A DNA stretch of 64,000 nt, from NCBI GenBank assembly GCA_965248605.1, contig CBDFJV010000007.1, positions 1,736,001 to 1,800,000 of the forward strand, given 5' to 3'. The DNA comes from CAUZJF01 sp965248605 (GTDB lineage Bacteria; Chloroflexota; Dehalococcoidia; Lucifugimonadales; CAUZJF01). The position numbers and the translations under genes are program-made. The notes beneath the pieces are model-generated. The model was given only the letters and a program-made list of their open reading frames with translations. It made no database searches and was not told where the DNA came from. Positions 36,403-44,747 of this stretch are shown here, piece by piece. Position 1 is the stretch's first letter, and each line of letters starts with the position of its first letter.

Positions 36403-36968
36403 GCTTTGCACTTAAAGTGCCCCGATGCCGTCAATTGTCCTTCGACATGCGCGGGACGAACGGTGAGATTTCAAGAACGTTCGTGGTGAGCCCACTCGAA
36501 CCGCTCGGGGGGTCCGGCTCTGTCCCCCCTTTGAAACTCGACGGTGTCCCCCCCTTTGAAAAAGGGGGGTTAGGGGGATTTGACCCACGGTAATTAGATA
36601 CAACCGCAAGCTGAAAGTGAGCGACCATACATCCGCAGGGCGAACGAAACGTATGAAAGCAACTCGTTTTGCTGCATACGTAGGGGCAGTGCCTCCGAAC
36701 CTGCCCTGGCGCTCCCGCAAGGCCCTCAAAAACCAAGCAGTTACTTGAGAGCAAATTATGTCCGCAGGGCGGACCGAATCTGAGCGAGTAACTATTTGAC
36801 CAGTCACTCGATAGCTCCCCCCCTTCGAAACTCGACGGTGTCCCCCCTTTTGAAAAAGGGGGGGTTAGGGGGGATTTCGCCCCTCTCACACGACTCGTCG
36901 CGAGCCCGTCAAAAAGAGCAGTTACTCGATAGCCCGTCGAACCACGGCTCCGGAAGTCGACTTTTGGC
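36403..36968. repeat. Composite repeat block R1-R2-R3-R2
   Basis: Full-length counterpart of the 22270-22840 block: R1 from GCACTTAAAGTGC at 36407, R2 at about 36530-36575, R3 from GACCCACGGTAATTAG, a second R2 at about 36820-36880 and the end CTCCGGAAGTCGACTTTTGG. It fills the whole gap 36314-36997, and its right edge lies 30 bases from the stop of the sugar isomerase gene. Confidence 0.8.
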
Positions 36969-36997
36969 GTCAATCCCGGTATAGAGGATGGTTGAAT

Positions 36998-37837
36998 CTA
37001 GTACTTCGAGAGTAGACCCCTGAGGTACTCGGCGGCCAGACGGAGCGACGTTTTGTCGTCGCAGTCGTTGTGCCAGGCGCCCTCGAAGACGATGGACATG
37101 GTGCCGTTGTAGTTTACGGACTTGAGGATTTCCATGACGCGGTCGTAGTCGATCCACTCCTCTCGGCCGGATTCTATCTTGTAGATCTTGGCGCGTACGT
37201 AGCTGGCGTATGAAGCGGTCTGCTCGATGTAGCGGTAGATGTCGACGTTTGGGTCGCCGATGCCCTCGTAGTTGGCCCCTACCGAGCCCTCCCACTGTCC
37301 CGTATCCATGATAAGCGTGAAGTTCTCGCGGTCGGTCTCGCGGAGGATACGGAGGACATTGTCGCCGGTAGCCGCCAGATTACCGCCGTCGTGGTTCTGA
37401 AGGCCGATGAAGACGCCTTTCTCGGCGGCGTAGTCGCAGACCTCCTGGAAGGACCGGATCATCGGTGGCCACAGCGGTTCGCGGTCTTCGACGCCGTCAG
37501 GCACCCGGCCACCGAAGAGACGGATCAGCGGCGCGCCCAGGAAGGACGCGTCATCTACCGCTTGCTTGGCATCCGCTACGCGCTCTCGCAGCTCGTCTTC
37601 AGTGCCGGTGAAGTTCCCCTGAGCGCCGATGTAGCCAATGGGCAGCCCCTTCTTCAGGCACTTTATCTTGATCCGGCGCAGGTAGTCCGGGTCGCGGGAC
37701 TCGAAGGAAGTTCCGAGGTGGAACTCCACGGCGTCGAGCCGGAGCTCGTAGGCGTAGTCGATATACGAGTCGAGGTCCGTGAGCTGCTTCGGGTCGTCCT
37801 TGCCCTTCATCGATGCGTACAGGCCGAGCTTGATCAA
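36998..37837 (-). CDS. Sugar phosphate isomerase/epimerase (AP endonuclease-2 TIM barrel)
   Basis: A 279-residue xylose-isomerase-like TIM barrel: YELRLDAVEFHLG, GAPLIRLFGGRVPDG, FIGLQNHDGGNLAAT and TLIMDTGQWEGSVGANYEG, ending SIVFEGAWHNDCDDK. Metal-ligand positions of the family (Glu, Asp/His and Glu) appear in AVEFH, LIMDTGQW and IVFEGA. It follows the DUF4432 gene by 33 bases on the same strand, so the two probably act on the same carbohydrate. The substrate cannot be inferred. Confidence 0.85.
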   Translation of the reverse strand: MIKLGLYASMKGKDDPKQLTDLDSYIDYAYELRLDAVEFHLGTSFESRDPDYLRRIKIKCLKKGLPIGYIGAQGNFTGTEDELRERVADAKQAVDDASFLGAPLIRLFGGRVPDGVEDREPLWPPMIRSFQEVCDYAAEKGVFIGLQNHDGGNLAATGDNVLRILRETDRENFTLIMDTGQWEGSVGANYEGIGDPNVDIYRYIEQTASYASYVRAKIYKIESGREEWIDYDRVMEILKSVNYNGTMSIVFEGAWHNDCDDKTSLRLAAEYLRGLLSKY

Positions 37838-37870
37838 TGCAGTTTCTCCATGGCGGCGGGCTGAGTATGT

Positions 37871-38956
37871 CTAGCTTTTGCGGACCAGCGAGCCGTCGTC
37901 GTTGATGCGTTCCACGCGTTCTGTGCCCGTGTAGGCGATAGCCTTCATGGTTGCTTCTACACGCTCTCCTGCTTCGACTGCCAGGGTGGTGCCGTTCTTG
38001 ACCGCGCCCGCCAGGCCTTCGTTGCTGTGGCTCGTGAAGGGATCGAGGCCGACGTTGTAGGTCCGGCCCCACCACGGGTAGCCGTACCCGCCTCCTATTG
38101 ACTGCCAGAACCACAGGTAGCGGAAGACGTCCTTCGGGAAAACGACCCCCCAGCCAACGCCCTTCTTCTGGTTGGTGACGGCGTACCAGCCGTCCGGCAT
38201 TTCGCTGAGGTACGAAAGGTCGTAGAATCTCGCGCTCTTAGGAGGTATCTTGCTCAGGTCGACGCGACTACCGTCCTTGCCCTCGGTCAACGGCCACGGA
38301 CCCTCTGCGCCGGCCTTCAGGCGGTTGTTGGGGTGGTGGTCTTCGTCATGGTTTGTAAGCGTGCCGCCCGGGACATCGATGACGCAGTCTTCGCTAAGGA
38401 ATGGCGCTCCGAGGGCGATGTGCTGGCCCCAGACGCAATGTACGGTCTCCTCGGCTTGATTAGTGATCGCTTCGTTGATTTCGAGTACCGGGGAGCCGCT
38501 GGTGAGGGTCAGGGTCTTCTCGCATGAAAACGGCATGCGGAGCCCTCGGACCCAGAAACGAATGGACGCCTTCTCCGGCGTGTCCTCTACGATCTGGCAG
38601 TCCCAGGGCATCGTGTTGACCTCGGCGTGTATGCCGAGGTCCGCGCCACCGTGTCGGGAGGGATTACCTCCGCCCAGCAGGACCGTTTGCCAGCCGCCTT
38701 CGTAGAGGTCGAGCCAAAGGCTTTCTCCGGCGCCCGTTGTAGGCTGGACCCTGGTGTGGTCTACCACTCCCCAGGGAGAGCGCCACATGAAGTCGACGTC
38801 CGTCGGCTTGTGGACGAACTGGTAGATGTCGGCGCCCTTGTCGACGAGGATGACGATGCGGAGCAGCTCGTTCTCGAGCACGGCGGTCTTGAGGCCCCTG
38901 TAGGTCCACGAGTCCGATACACGACAGCCGTAATTCCGTTCGTCCTGATAGAGCAT
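37871..38956 (-). CDS. DUF4432 aldose-1-epimerase-like protein
   Basis: A 361-residue protein of the galactose-mutarotase superfamily, DUF4432 type: LKTAVLENELLRIVILVDKG, ADIYQFVHKPTDVDFMWRSP, YEGGWQTVLLGGG, TLTLTSGSPVLEINEAITNQ and HCVWGQHIALGAPFLSED, and WFWQSIGGGYGYPWWGRTYN near the C-terminus. His residues in QHIALG and the Glu region match sugar-binding positions of the fold. Likely binds or interconverts a sugar. It is the first gene of a two-gene unit with the isomerase at 36998. Confidence 0.8.
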   Translation of the reverse strand: MLYQDERNYGCRVSDSWTYRGLKTAVLENELLRIVILVDKGADIYQFVHKPTDVDFMWRSPWGVVDHTRVQPTTGAGESLWLDLYEGGWQTVLLGGGNPSRHGGADLGIHAEVNTMPWDCQIVEDTPEKASIRFWVRGLRMPFSCEKTLTLTSGSPVLEINEAITNQAEETVHCVWGQHIALGAPFLSEDCVIDVPGGTLTNHDEDHHPNNRLKAGAEGPWPLTEGKDGSRVDLSKIPPKSARFYDLSYLSEMPDGWYAVTNQKKGVGWGVVFPKDVFRYLWFWQSIGGGYGYPWWGRTYNVGLDPFTSHSNEGLAGAVKNGTTLAVEAGERVEATMKAIAYTGTERVERINDDGSLVRKS

Positions 38957-39055
38957 GATCGAGTCCCCCGATGGGTGGGCCTGAGTCTATCCAGGGGTGG
39001 TAGGGGTGTCAAGGATAGAGGGCGGCCGTGTAGGGTCTTTCGGTTGTCTAATCTT

Positions 39056-39191
39056 GTCATTGGTATGAAAAGGGACGTGCTCCGAGGGGCTTCCTTTGGT
39101 AGGGGCGTCCCGATGCGGCATCGGGACAATGCGCCCGCGTCCCGGCGTGAATCGCGACACGAGGCAGACACACGTCCGCTTCTACATCGAC
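39056..39191. repeat. Dispersed repeat R4, copy 2
   Basis: Matches 28881-29004 from GTCATTGGTATGAAAAGGGA to CTACATCGAC, with a small extra segment CCCGATGCGGCATCGGGA in the middle that forms its own hairpin. It joins R1 (39193) with no spacer, which is not the case at the first copy. Confidence 0.7.
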
Positions 39192-39192
39192 A

Positions 39193-39317
39193 GCTTTGCA
39201 CTTAAAGTGCCCCGATGCCGTCAATTGTCCTTCGACATGCGCGGGACGAACGGTGAGATTTCAAGAACGTTCGTGGTGAGCCCACTCGAACCACTCGGGG
39301 GGTCCGGCTCTGTCCCC
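39193..39317. repeat. Repeat R1, truncated by the IS21 element
   Basis: R1 from GCTTTGCACTTAAAG to GGCTCTGTCCCC, where the IS21-family left end begins at 39318. The R2 hairpin that follows R1 elsewhere is missing, so the element or an associated deletion removed it. Confidence 0.75.
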
Positions 39318-39438
39318 TGTGAAGGGCGGAGAGATAATGTACCACCTGGGCGGTCGAGCGCTGAGATGTGGCGCTTGAAAACTGTACCGCCTGTCGCCTT
39401 CAATCAGGAACGACCGAACCTGATTGAAGGTGGATTGG

Positions 39439-40938
39439 ATGTACAAGGTGGAGATGTACCTGCGAGTTCGCAGGGCTTGTTTCGTCGAAGGGATGAGCGT
39501 CCGAGAGGCGGCCCGAGTGTTCGGGCTACACCGGGACACGGTGCGCAAGATGCTCGAGTACTCCGTGCCCCCAGGGTATCGACGGCAACGACCGGCTCGC
39601 AGACCGAAGCTCGATCCATATAAGGGTGTGATGGACCAGATCCTGGAGCAGGATCTGAGCTCACCGAAGAAGCAGCGTCACACCGCCAAGCGTATCTACG
39701 AACGGCTCAGAGACGAACACGGCTTCCCCGGCAAGTACACGATAGTCAAAGACTACGTTCGAGAACGCCGTCGTCATACCCGCGAGATGTTCGTACCACT
39801 GTCCCATTCCCCGGGACATGCCCAGTGCGACTACGGCGAAGCTCGAGTGATCATCGGCGGAGTGGAACGCAAAGCCCACTACTTCGCCCTGGACCTCCCT
39901 CACAGCGACGGGTGCTATGTGAAGGCGTATCCCGCCGAGACGACGGAGTCATTCTGCGACGGACACGTCTCCGCCTTCGCGTTCCTGGGCGGAGTGCCTC
40001 AGAGCATCCTCTACGACAACACCACGCTCGCGGTAGCCAGAATCCTGGGAGATGGTCGCCGGCAGCGGACCAGGGTGTTCTCCGAGCTTCAGTCCCACTA
40101 CCTGTTCGAGGACCGGTTCGGCCGTCCAGGCAAAGGGAACGATAAGGGCAAAGTAGAAGGTCTGGTCGGCTATGTCCGCCGGAACTTCCTGGTGCCCATT
40201 CCATCGTTCGAGAGCTTCGATGCCCTCAATGCTCATCTGGAGCAACACTGCCTCAGACGGTTCGAAGATCGACTCCGCGGCCACAACGAGACGATAGGAG
40301 AACGGCTGGAGCGGGACCTGGAGAAGTTGCTGCTTCTGCCGGCCGTACCGTACGACGCCAGCGACAAGCACGCGACGAGGGTCAGTTCTCTGTCCCTGGT
40401 CAGATACCGGACCAATGACTATTCGGTCCCGGTGGCCTACGGTCATCGGGACGTTGTGGTCCGCGGATATGTACATGAGGTTGTGATCAGCTGTGGCGCT
40501 GAAGTCATCGCCCGCCATCGGCGGTCCTACGATCGAGACGACTTCGTCTTCGACCCTCTCCATTACCTGCCGCTCCTTGAGAAGAAGACGAGGGCATTGG
40601 ATCAGGCGGCGCCGCTGGTTGGATGGGAGTTGCCCGAGGAGTTCGGAGTGTTGCGGCGGCTGCTGGAGTCTCGGATGGGCAAGCGAGGAAAGAGGGAGTT
40701 CGTGCAGGTGCTCAGACTGATGGAGAACTTCCAGCCGGAAGAAGTCCACGACGCCGTACGAGACGCCATTCGACTCGGGGCTGTGAGCTTCGATGCTGTC
40801 AAGCACCTGGTGCTGTGCAGGATCGAGGGTCGACCGCCTAGACTCGACATGGAGTTGTACCCGTATCTGCCCAGGACCAACGTTGCAACAACCTCGACCA
40901 GGGACTACATGGCTCTCCTGGCGGGGAGCCGGTCATGA
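39439..40938 (+). CDS. istA: IS21-family transposase IstA
   Basis: The frame opens at TTG 39424, but ATG 39439 with an AAGGTGG site just upstream is the better start, giving 499 residues. An N-terminal helix-turn-helix (FVEGMSVREAARVFGLHRDT) is followed by an integrase-type DDE core: Asp in HAQCDYGEARV, Asp in SILYDNTTLAV and Glu in GKVEGLVGYVRRNFLVP. A C-terminal beta domain (RYRTNDYSVPVAYGHRDVVV) is also typical of IstA. It works together with the IstB ATPase. Intact. Confidence 0.93.
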   Translation: MYKVEMYLRVRRACFVEGMSVREAARVFGLHRDTVRKMLEYSVPPGYRRQRPARRPKLDPYKGVMDQILEQDLSSPKKQRHTAKRIYERLRDEHGFPGKYTIVKDYVRERRRHTREMFVPLSHSPGHAQCDYGEARVIIGGVERKAHYFALDLPHSDGCYVKAYPAETTESFCDGHVSAFAFLGGVPQSILYDNTTLAVARILGDGRRQRTRVFSELQSHYLFEDRFGRPGKGNDKGKVEGLVGYVRRNFLVPIPSFESFDALNAHLEQHCLRRFEDRLRGHNETIGERLERDLEKLLLLPAVPYDASDKHATRVSSLSLVRYRTNDYSVPVAYGHRDVVVRGYVHEVVISCGAEVIARHRRSYDRDDFVFDPLHYLPLLEKKTRALDQAAPLVGWELPEEFGVLRRLLESRMGKRGKREFVQVLRLMENFQPEEVHDAVRDAIRLGAVSFDAVKHLVLCRIEGRPPRLDMELYPYLPRTNVATTSTRDYMALLAGSRS

Positions 40939-41702
40939 CCAACAAGTCCACGATGTTGCTCGAACACAACCTCAAGCAACTCAAGCTCCCCACGTTCCTG
41001 AGGGAGTACGACAAGCTGGCATCCCAGTGTGCGAGTGAGGGAGCTGACCATCCGGACTACCTGCTGCGACTATCGGAGTTGGAGCTGATCGACCGTCACC
41101 ATCGCATGGTGGAACGTCGGATCAAAGCAGCCCGCTTCCCGACGACCAAGAGCCTCGACACCTTCGACTTCCTGTCTATGCCGTCCCTGAACAAGGCTCT
41201 GGTTCTGGAGCTGGCACGATGCGAGTACATCGAGCGCCCCCACAACGTCATCGCTCTCGGCAACAGTGGCACCGGCAAGACCCATATCGCCCTCGGTCTC
41301 GGTCTGGCTGCGTGTCAGAGGGGACTGTCCGTGGGCTTCACCACCGCCGCTGCTCTGGTTCACGAGCTGATCGAGGCCAGGGACGAACGGCGTCTGCTCA
41401 ACCTGCAGAGAAGGCTCGCACGACTCAAGCTTCTGATCATCGACGAACTGGGCTTCGTGCCCTTGTCCAAGACTGGCGCCGAGCTCCTCTTCGAGGTGTT
41501 CAGCCAGCGTTACGAGCGTGGATCGGTCCTGGTGACCTCCAACCTGCCCTTCGTCGAGTGGACCGAGGTGTTCGGCTCTGAACGGCTGACCGGAGCTCTC
41601 CTCGACCGCCTCACCCACCATGTCGACATCCTGGAGATGAACGGGGACAGCTACCGACTCAAGCACAGCAAGAAGACTTCTGGCCGCCAGCTATCTGACT
41701 GA
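40935..41702 (+). CDS. istB: IS21-family helper ATPase IstB
   Basis: A 255-residue AAA+ protein with Walker A GNSGTGKTHIAL (about 107-118), Walker B LLIIDELGFVPL and the arginine-containing VTSNLPFVEWTEVFG / LLDRLTHH segment. IstB assembles on target DNA and recruits IstA. The start overlaps the istA stop by four bases (ATGA), which is the normal IS21 arrangement. Intact. Confidence 0.94.
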   Translation: MTNKSTMLLEHNLKQLKLPTFLREYDKLASQCASEGADHPDYLLRLSELELIDRHHRMVERRIKAARFPTTKSLDTFDFLSMPSLNKALVLELARCEYIERPHNVIALGNSGTGKTHIALGLGLAACQRGLSVGFTTAAALVHELIEARDERRLLNLQRRLARLKLLIIDELGFVPLSKTGAELLFEVFSQRYERGSVLVTSNLPFVEWTEVFGSERLTGALLDRLTHHVDILEMNGDSYRLKHSKKTSGRQLSD

Positions 41703-41804
41703 GCCTGATCTCCAACGCCCCACGAACCTTGATGCCCATTCTACGGCGTTCAGTGGTACAGTTTTGCTCCGCCCCGCTGGTACGTTTTCACACCGCCCTT
41801 GACA

Positions 41805-42332
41805 AGGCCACCACCGGTTTCGGAATTCAACGGCGATCCGGTCGCTGGGCAGCCGCCTCTTGCATTCGAGAATGTGCGTGAAACTCTCGCGGAGGGGCCT
41901 GAACCACGGGGCGAACTGGAACAGAACGACTCCCAGTTTGCTCGTAGCTCTAAAGGGCTCCAGAATCCGCGCAAAGTCTTCCCAGAGTGAGTCTCGGAGA
42001 CTGGGTGGGACGTCAGAGTAGTGGACGTATCGGCTCTTCGACAGGCTGGCAGGAAGCTCTCGACGGATGTGAGGGGGCATGGCCCGAGGCTCCGTGTGGT
42101 GGGCAGTGAAAAGCCTGAAGGCCTTCACGTTAAAGATGAAGTCATCGGGCGTGCATCGGACCCATCGCCTGGTGACCCTCTGGTGAGGTATCCCATAGTA
42201 GGTAGAGTCGATCTCGGCTATGGGGAACTCCTGAGCATAGAACCCGAGCTTCTCGGTGGGCGACTTACACCAATTGGGGTATAGCCCACCCCTCTCATGC
42301 CAGCCCGCCATTCCTATCCTGATCTTCGACAT
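41805..42332 (-). pseudogene. DUF72 protein truncated by the IS21 element
   Basis: From ATG 42332 about 176 residues of a DUF72 TIM-barrel-like protein are recognisable: SKIRIGMAGWHERGGLYP, YAQEFPIAEIDSTYYGIPHQ, TPDDFIFNVKAFRLFTAHH and SKLGVVLFQFAPWFRP, ending IAVEFRNRWWP at 41805. The frame then reads into the IS21 right end. The C-terminal third is missing and not found on the other side of the element. DUF72 function is unknown. Confidence 0.82.
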
Positions 42333-42438
42333 TCCTATAGCTCTGTGCTTACCGCGAACGAGCGATGAGTTGTTTGTCGGACGGGAGGGCGCCGACAGCG
42401 GCGAGGTCCGAAAAATGGAACACCCGGCGATTTTGCGC

Positions 42439-42457
42439 AGCTACGATTCGTAGCTGA
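42439..42457. repeat. Perfect inverted repeat in an intergenic gap
   Basis: CAGCTACG and CGTAGCTG surround ATT in the 287-base gap between the DUF72 fragment and the small imu-associated gene. There is no U run on either strand, so it could be an operator or a weak terminator. Nothing else of note was seen in 42333-42619. Confidence 0.3.
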
Positions 42458-42619
42458 GGTGGGGTTGTTCAACTGTTCCGTTTTCATCCATTCTGTTCCG
42501 TTCCCTATGTGGTGGAAGGGGTTCTGGGCGTGGAGACTGTTTCCACTTTCCTATTGGCATCAGTACTTCGGACGTGGAAACTGTTCCATTGGTTGGTCAG
42601 CCACATCACTTGGAGATTC

Positions 42620-42907
42620 TTATACCTGCTGTCTGTACCAGACCCCGCTGGTCTGGTCTCGAAAGACGGTCATCGTCGCTCCCCCTTCAATGCCTAGCTG
42701 GTAGTAACGCCGGGCAATAGGGTTGGCCCTCCACCACTCGTCGACGATCTCCCACACGTCCTCGACCGAAGCGACTCTCGCCCTCCGGGCATGAGAGACA
42801 ATCGTGGCAGGTCTGTTATCTTCACCCTCCTCGACCTGGACCATCTCCGGCCGGTTCAGGGGGCGAATTCGACTAAGGCTTGCCTTCTTTCTGGGATTCT
42901 TGACCAT
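42620..42907 (-). CDS. Small DUF6504-like protein downstream of the ImuB-like polymerase
   Basis: A 95-residue protein with a basic start (VKNPRKKASLSRIRPLNRPE) and a C-terminal block VEDVWEIVDEWWRANPIARR, YYQLGIEGGATMTVFRDQTS, GVWYRQ. This matches the small proteins that follow ImuB/DnaE2-type translesion cassettes in many bacteria. It overlaps the polymerase gene by 52 bases, so it is translated from the same LexA-regulated mRNA. A role in the mutasome is inferred from position only. Confidence 0.7.
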   Translation of the reverse strand: MVKNPRKKASLSRIRPLNRPEMVQVEEGEDNRPATIVSHARRARVASVEDVWEIVDEWWRANPIARRYYQLGIEGGATMTVFRDQTSGVWYRQQV

Positions 42908-44037
42908 GGCTCCACCTCTAGCACCTTGTAGATAGGCGGCCTCGTCCGAAGGCGTACCTTCAGCTGTTGCATGACTTCGCGTAGCTGCTGCTGCTTGCGC
43001 ACTTCGACGAAGAGACTCGACTGGATTCCAGACTCGCCGGCGATGTCGGAGACTATCATGCGTATGTCTTCCAATGGCCCGGGGATCTCAATGGCCTCGA
43101 GAGCGTTCTTCAGCACGAAGAGGGCCGTTTCCTTCCTATTGACGGGGCTCTTGAAGACCAGCTTCTTCGACCAGGGCGACCGGTTGAGGACGTTCGCCTG
43201 GATAGAGACGGCGCGGATGTACTTGCCCGCCAACGATGGGTGCGCCAGTATCCGGCCCAGAAGCAACTCCACAGCTGGCAGGATGGTGAACAGCGAGGTG
43301 GCAGGGACCGGAAACGTAAGAAAATCGGTCACCGCCTCTCGCCGCTTCGAAGAGACCAGCGGGCTCTTGTCGATGCCATTGGCCAGCTCCCAGGCCACGC
43401 GACCCTGGGGCCCGAACTGGGCCTGCAGAGCGCCGACTGAGAGAGACGCTATCTGTCCCATCGTGTCGAGGCCGAAGTCGTGCAGCCGAGTCCTCTCCTT
43501 CCAGGAGAGGGGCAGCAGATCGACCGGGAGTTCATTCAGGAAACCAGCTACGTCTTTCGGGACTCTGGTTGCCTGACTCGGCTTGCTCATGACAGCCGCG
43601 ATATACGCCAGGAACTTCGACTTCGCCAGTCCCACACGAGAACCGAGATCTGGTGGCGCAGCTTCCTGCAGGGCGTCGATGATGCCCTCATCACCGCCAT
43701 ACATCCTTTCAGTCCCGTGCATGTCTAGAAAGGTGCACCCCAGATCTCCCTTCTCTACAAGCGGGCTTTTATCGAAGAGCGCCTCTACGATCCTATCGAA
43801 CACCTGGTGGTAGTAGGCGTCGTCCGCCTCGATCAGCACGGCACCCTTGCATCGAGACAACGCAACCTCCAGCGGCATGCCCGGCGACACCCCCTTCGCC
43901 TGACGTGAGACATCCAGGACCAGCATCCCTTCGCTGGACTGCGTGGTGATGAGTACGGGCTTGTCAATGAGCGCACCGTTTCTTTGCACCTCGGCCTTCA
44001 CCGGGAGGTGAGTGATCAGTACACAGGCCACCTTCAT
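42856..44037 (-). CDS. ImuB-like Y-family polymerase without catalytic carboxylates
   Basis: ATG 44037 is preferred over 44058 because GAGGTG lies just before it; this gives 393 residues. The fold is Y-family: MKVACVLITHLPVKAEVQ at the palm start, VEKGDLGCTFLDMHGTERMY, a helix-hairpin region (DLLPLSWKERTRLHDFGLDT, IASLSVGALQAQFGP) and a little-finger domain (SKKLVFKSPVNRKETALFVL). The first catalytic Asp (DxDAF in active enzymes) is replaced by ITHLP, and the SxDE motif aligns with the DLGC segment, so two-metal catalysis is lost as in ImuB. ImuB bridges the beta clamp, ImuA and DnaE2. No imuA or dnaE2 is in the window. Confidence 0.82.
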   Translation of the reverse strand: MKVACVLITHLPVKAEVQRNGALIDKPVLITTQSSEGMLVLDVSRQAKGVSPGMPLEVALSRCKGAVLIEADDAYYHQVFDRIVEALFDKSPLVEKGDLGCTFLDMHGTERMYGGDEGIIDALQEAAPPDLGSRVGLAKSKFLAYIAAVMSKPSQATRVPKDVAGFLNELPVDLLPLSWKERTRLHDFGLDTMGQIASLSVGALQAQFGPQGRVAWELANGIDKSPLVSSKRREAVTDFLTFPVPATSLFTILPAVELLLGRILAHPSLAGKYIRAVSIQANVLNRSPWSKKLVFKSPVNRKETALFVLKNALEAIEIPGPLEDIRMIVSDIAGESGIQSSLFVEVRKQQQLREVMQQLKVRLRTRPPIYKVLEVEPWSRIPERRQALVEFAP

Positions 44038-44071
44038 TCGGCATGCACCTCGCAGCACGGATGTTCTGTCT

Positions 44072-44102
44072 ATTATACGAACGCGCGTTCTGCTACTGTC
44101 AA
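44072..44102 (-). promoter_or_regulatory. LexA-type operator inside the ImuB-like gene promoter
   Basis: On the minus strand TTGACA (44102-44097) and TATAAT (44077-44072) are consensus -35 and -10 boxes 19 bases apart. Between them lies the palindrome GAACGCGCGTTC within CGAACGCGCGTTCT (44078-44091 on the plus strand), 13 of 14 positions of the Gram-positive LexA box CGAACRNRYGTTYC. A repressor there would block RNA polymerase, so the ImuB-like operon should be induced by DNA damage. Confidence 0.78.
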
Positions 44103-44297
44103 GAGGAAAAACAGGAAATCTGATCCGACTAATGTTTAGATGGTGTCTAAGACCTGGTTAAAGGCAAGGAGCTTTGTCGGGCATATATATCGAACGATCC
44201 CAGCTGCGCGTTTGGCGATGGTGCGATAATGTGCGTCGAGATCGGGTCCCGTGCAAATGCAGCGGATGACCACCATCGAGTAGCAAGGAGGCAGGAA

Positions 44298-44519
44298 ATG
44301 TGCAGAAGTATCAAGACACTGAGGCGTCAGGAAGACCCGGCAACAAACGAGGAGGTCGGGGCGGCCGCGCTCCAGTTCGTGCGGAAGATCAGCGGCTACC
44401 GTGTCCCCTCGGCCGCTAACGAGGATGTTTTCAACGAAGCTGTAGACGAGATCGCTGCGGCCTCGAGCAAACTCTTGGGCTCGTTGAAGACCGGCGCGAG
44501 AGTCAGAGCGGCTGGGTAG
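44298..44519 (+). CDS. DUF2277 small conserved protein
   Basis: The start at ATG 44298 follows an AAGGAGG site. The 73-residue protein begins CRSIKTLRRQEDPATNEEV and continues GAAALQFVRKISGYRVPSAA, NEDVFNEAVDEIAAASSKLL. This is the DUF2277 pattern, including the invariant MCRxIKTLR start. Function is unknown; the small helical protein is common in Actinobacteria and Chloroflexota. It is monocistronic, with an intrinsic terminator about 90 bases downstream. Confidence 0.9.
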   Translation: MCRSIKTLRRQEDPATNEEVGAAALQFVRKISGYRVPSAANEDVFNEAVDEIAAASSKLLGSLKTGARVRAAG

Positions 44520-44610
44520 GTAGCTCTCCCGTATCTTTCACCACAATAGAACCATCTCGGAAAGGTCCCCTCACCCTAGCCCTCTCCCGCAGGGAGAGGG
44601 GACTTATGAG

Positions 44611-44647
44611 AAGCGCCCCGATGTTGGCATCGGGGCGCTTGTGTTTT
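44611..44647 (+). terminator. Intrinsic terminator after the DUF2277 gene
   Basis: AAGCGCCCCGATG and CATCGGGGCGCTT form a 13-bp stem around a TTGG loop, followed by GTGTTTTT. Position and strand fit termination of the DUF2277 transcript. Confidence 0.75.
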
Positions 44648-44747
44648 TCGCGGCATCGGCTCGGTGGCCACGATGCATTTGCGTGGACTTGGCGTCGGAC
44701 GTAACATTGCTGCACCATCGCCCGACCCTCGCCAGAAGGAGTCCACC

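Larger units (their letters stand above)
39318..41804 (+). mobile_element. IS21-family insertion sequence
   Basis: A 2487-base element. Left end TGTGAAGGGCGGAGAGATAA and right end, read inward, TGTCAAGGGCGGTGTGAAAA, both followed by TGTACC/CGTACC repeats that recur about 50 bases further in (ACTGTACCGCC left, ACTGTACCACTG right), the multiple terminal repeats typical of IS21. It carries istA and istB overlapping by four bases. The flanks (TCTGTCCCC and AGGCCACCAC) do not match, so no target duplication is visible; this suggests rearrangement after insertion. Confidence 0.88.

Noticed and set aside
42459..42704. Plus-strand frames near 42459-42704
   Set aside because: Trp/Ser-rich nonsense overlapping the real minus-strand DUF6504-like gene.
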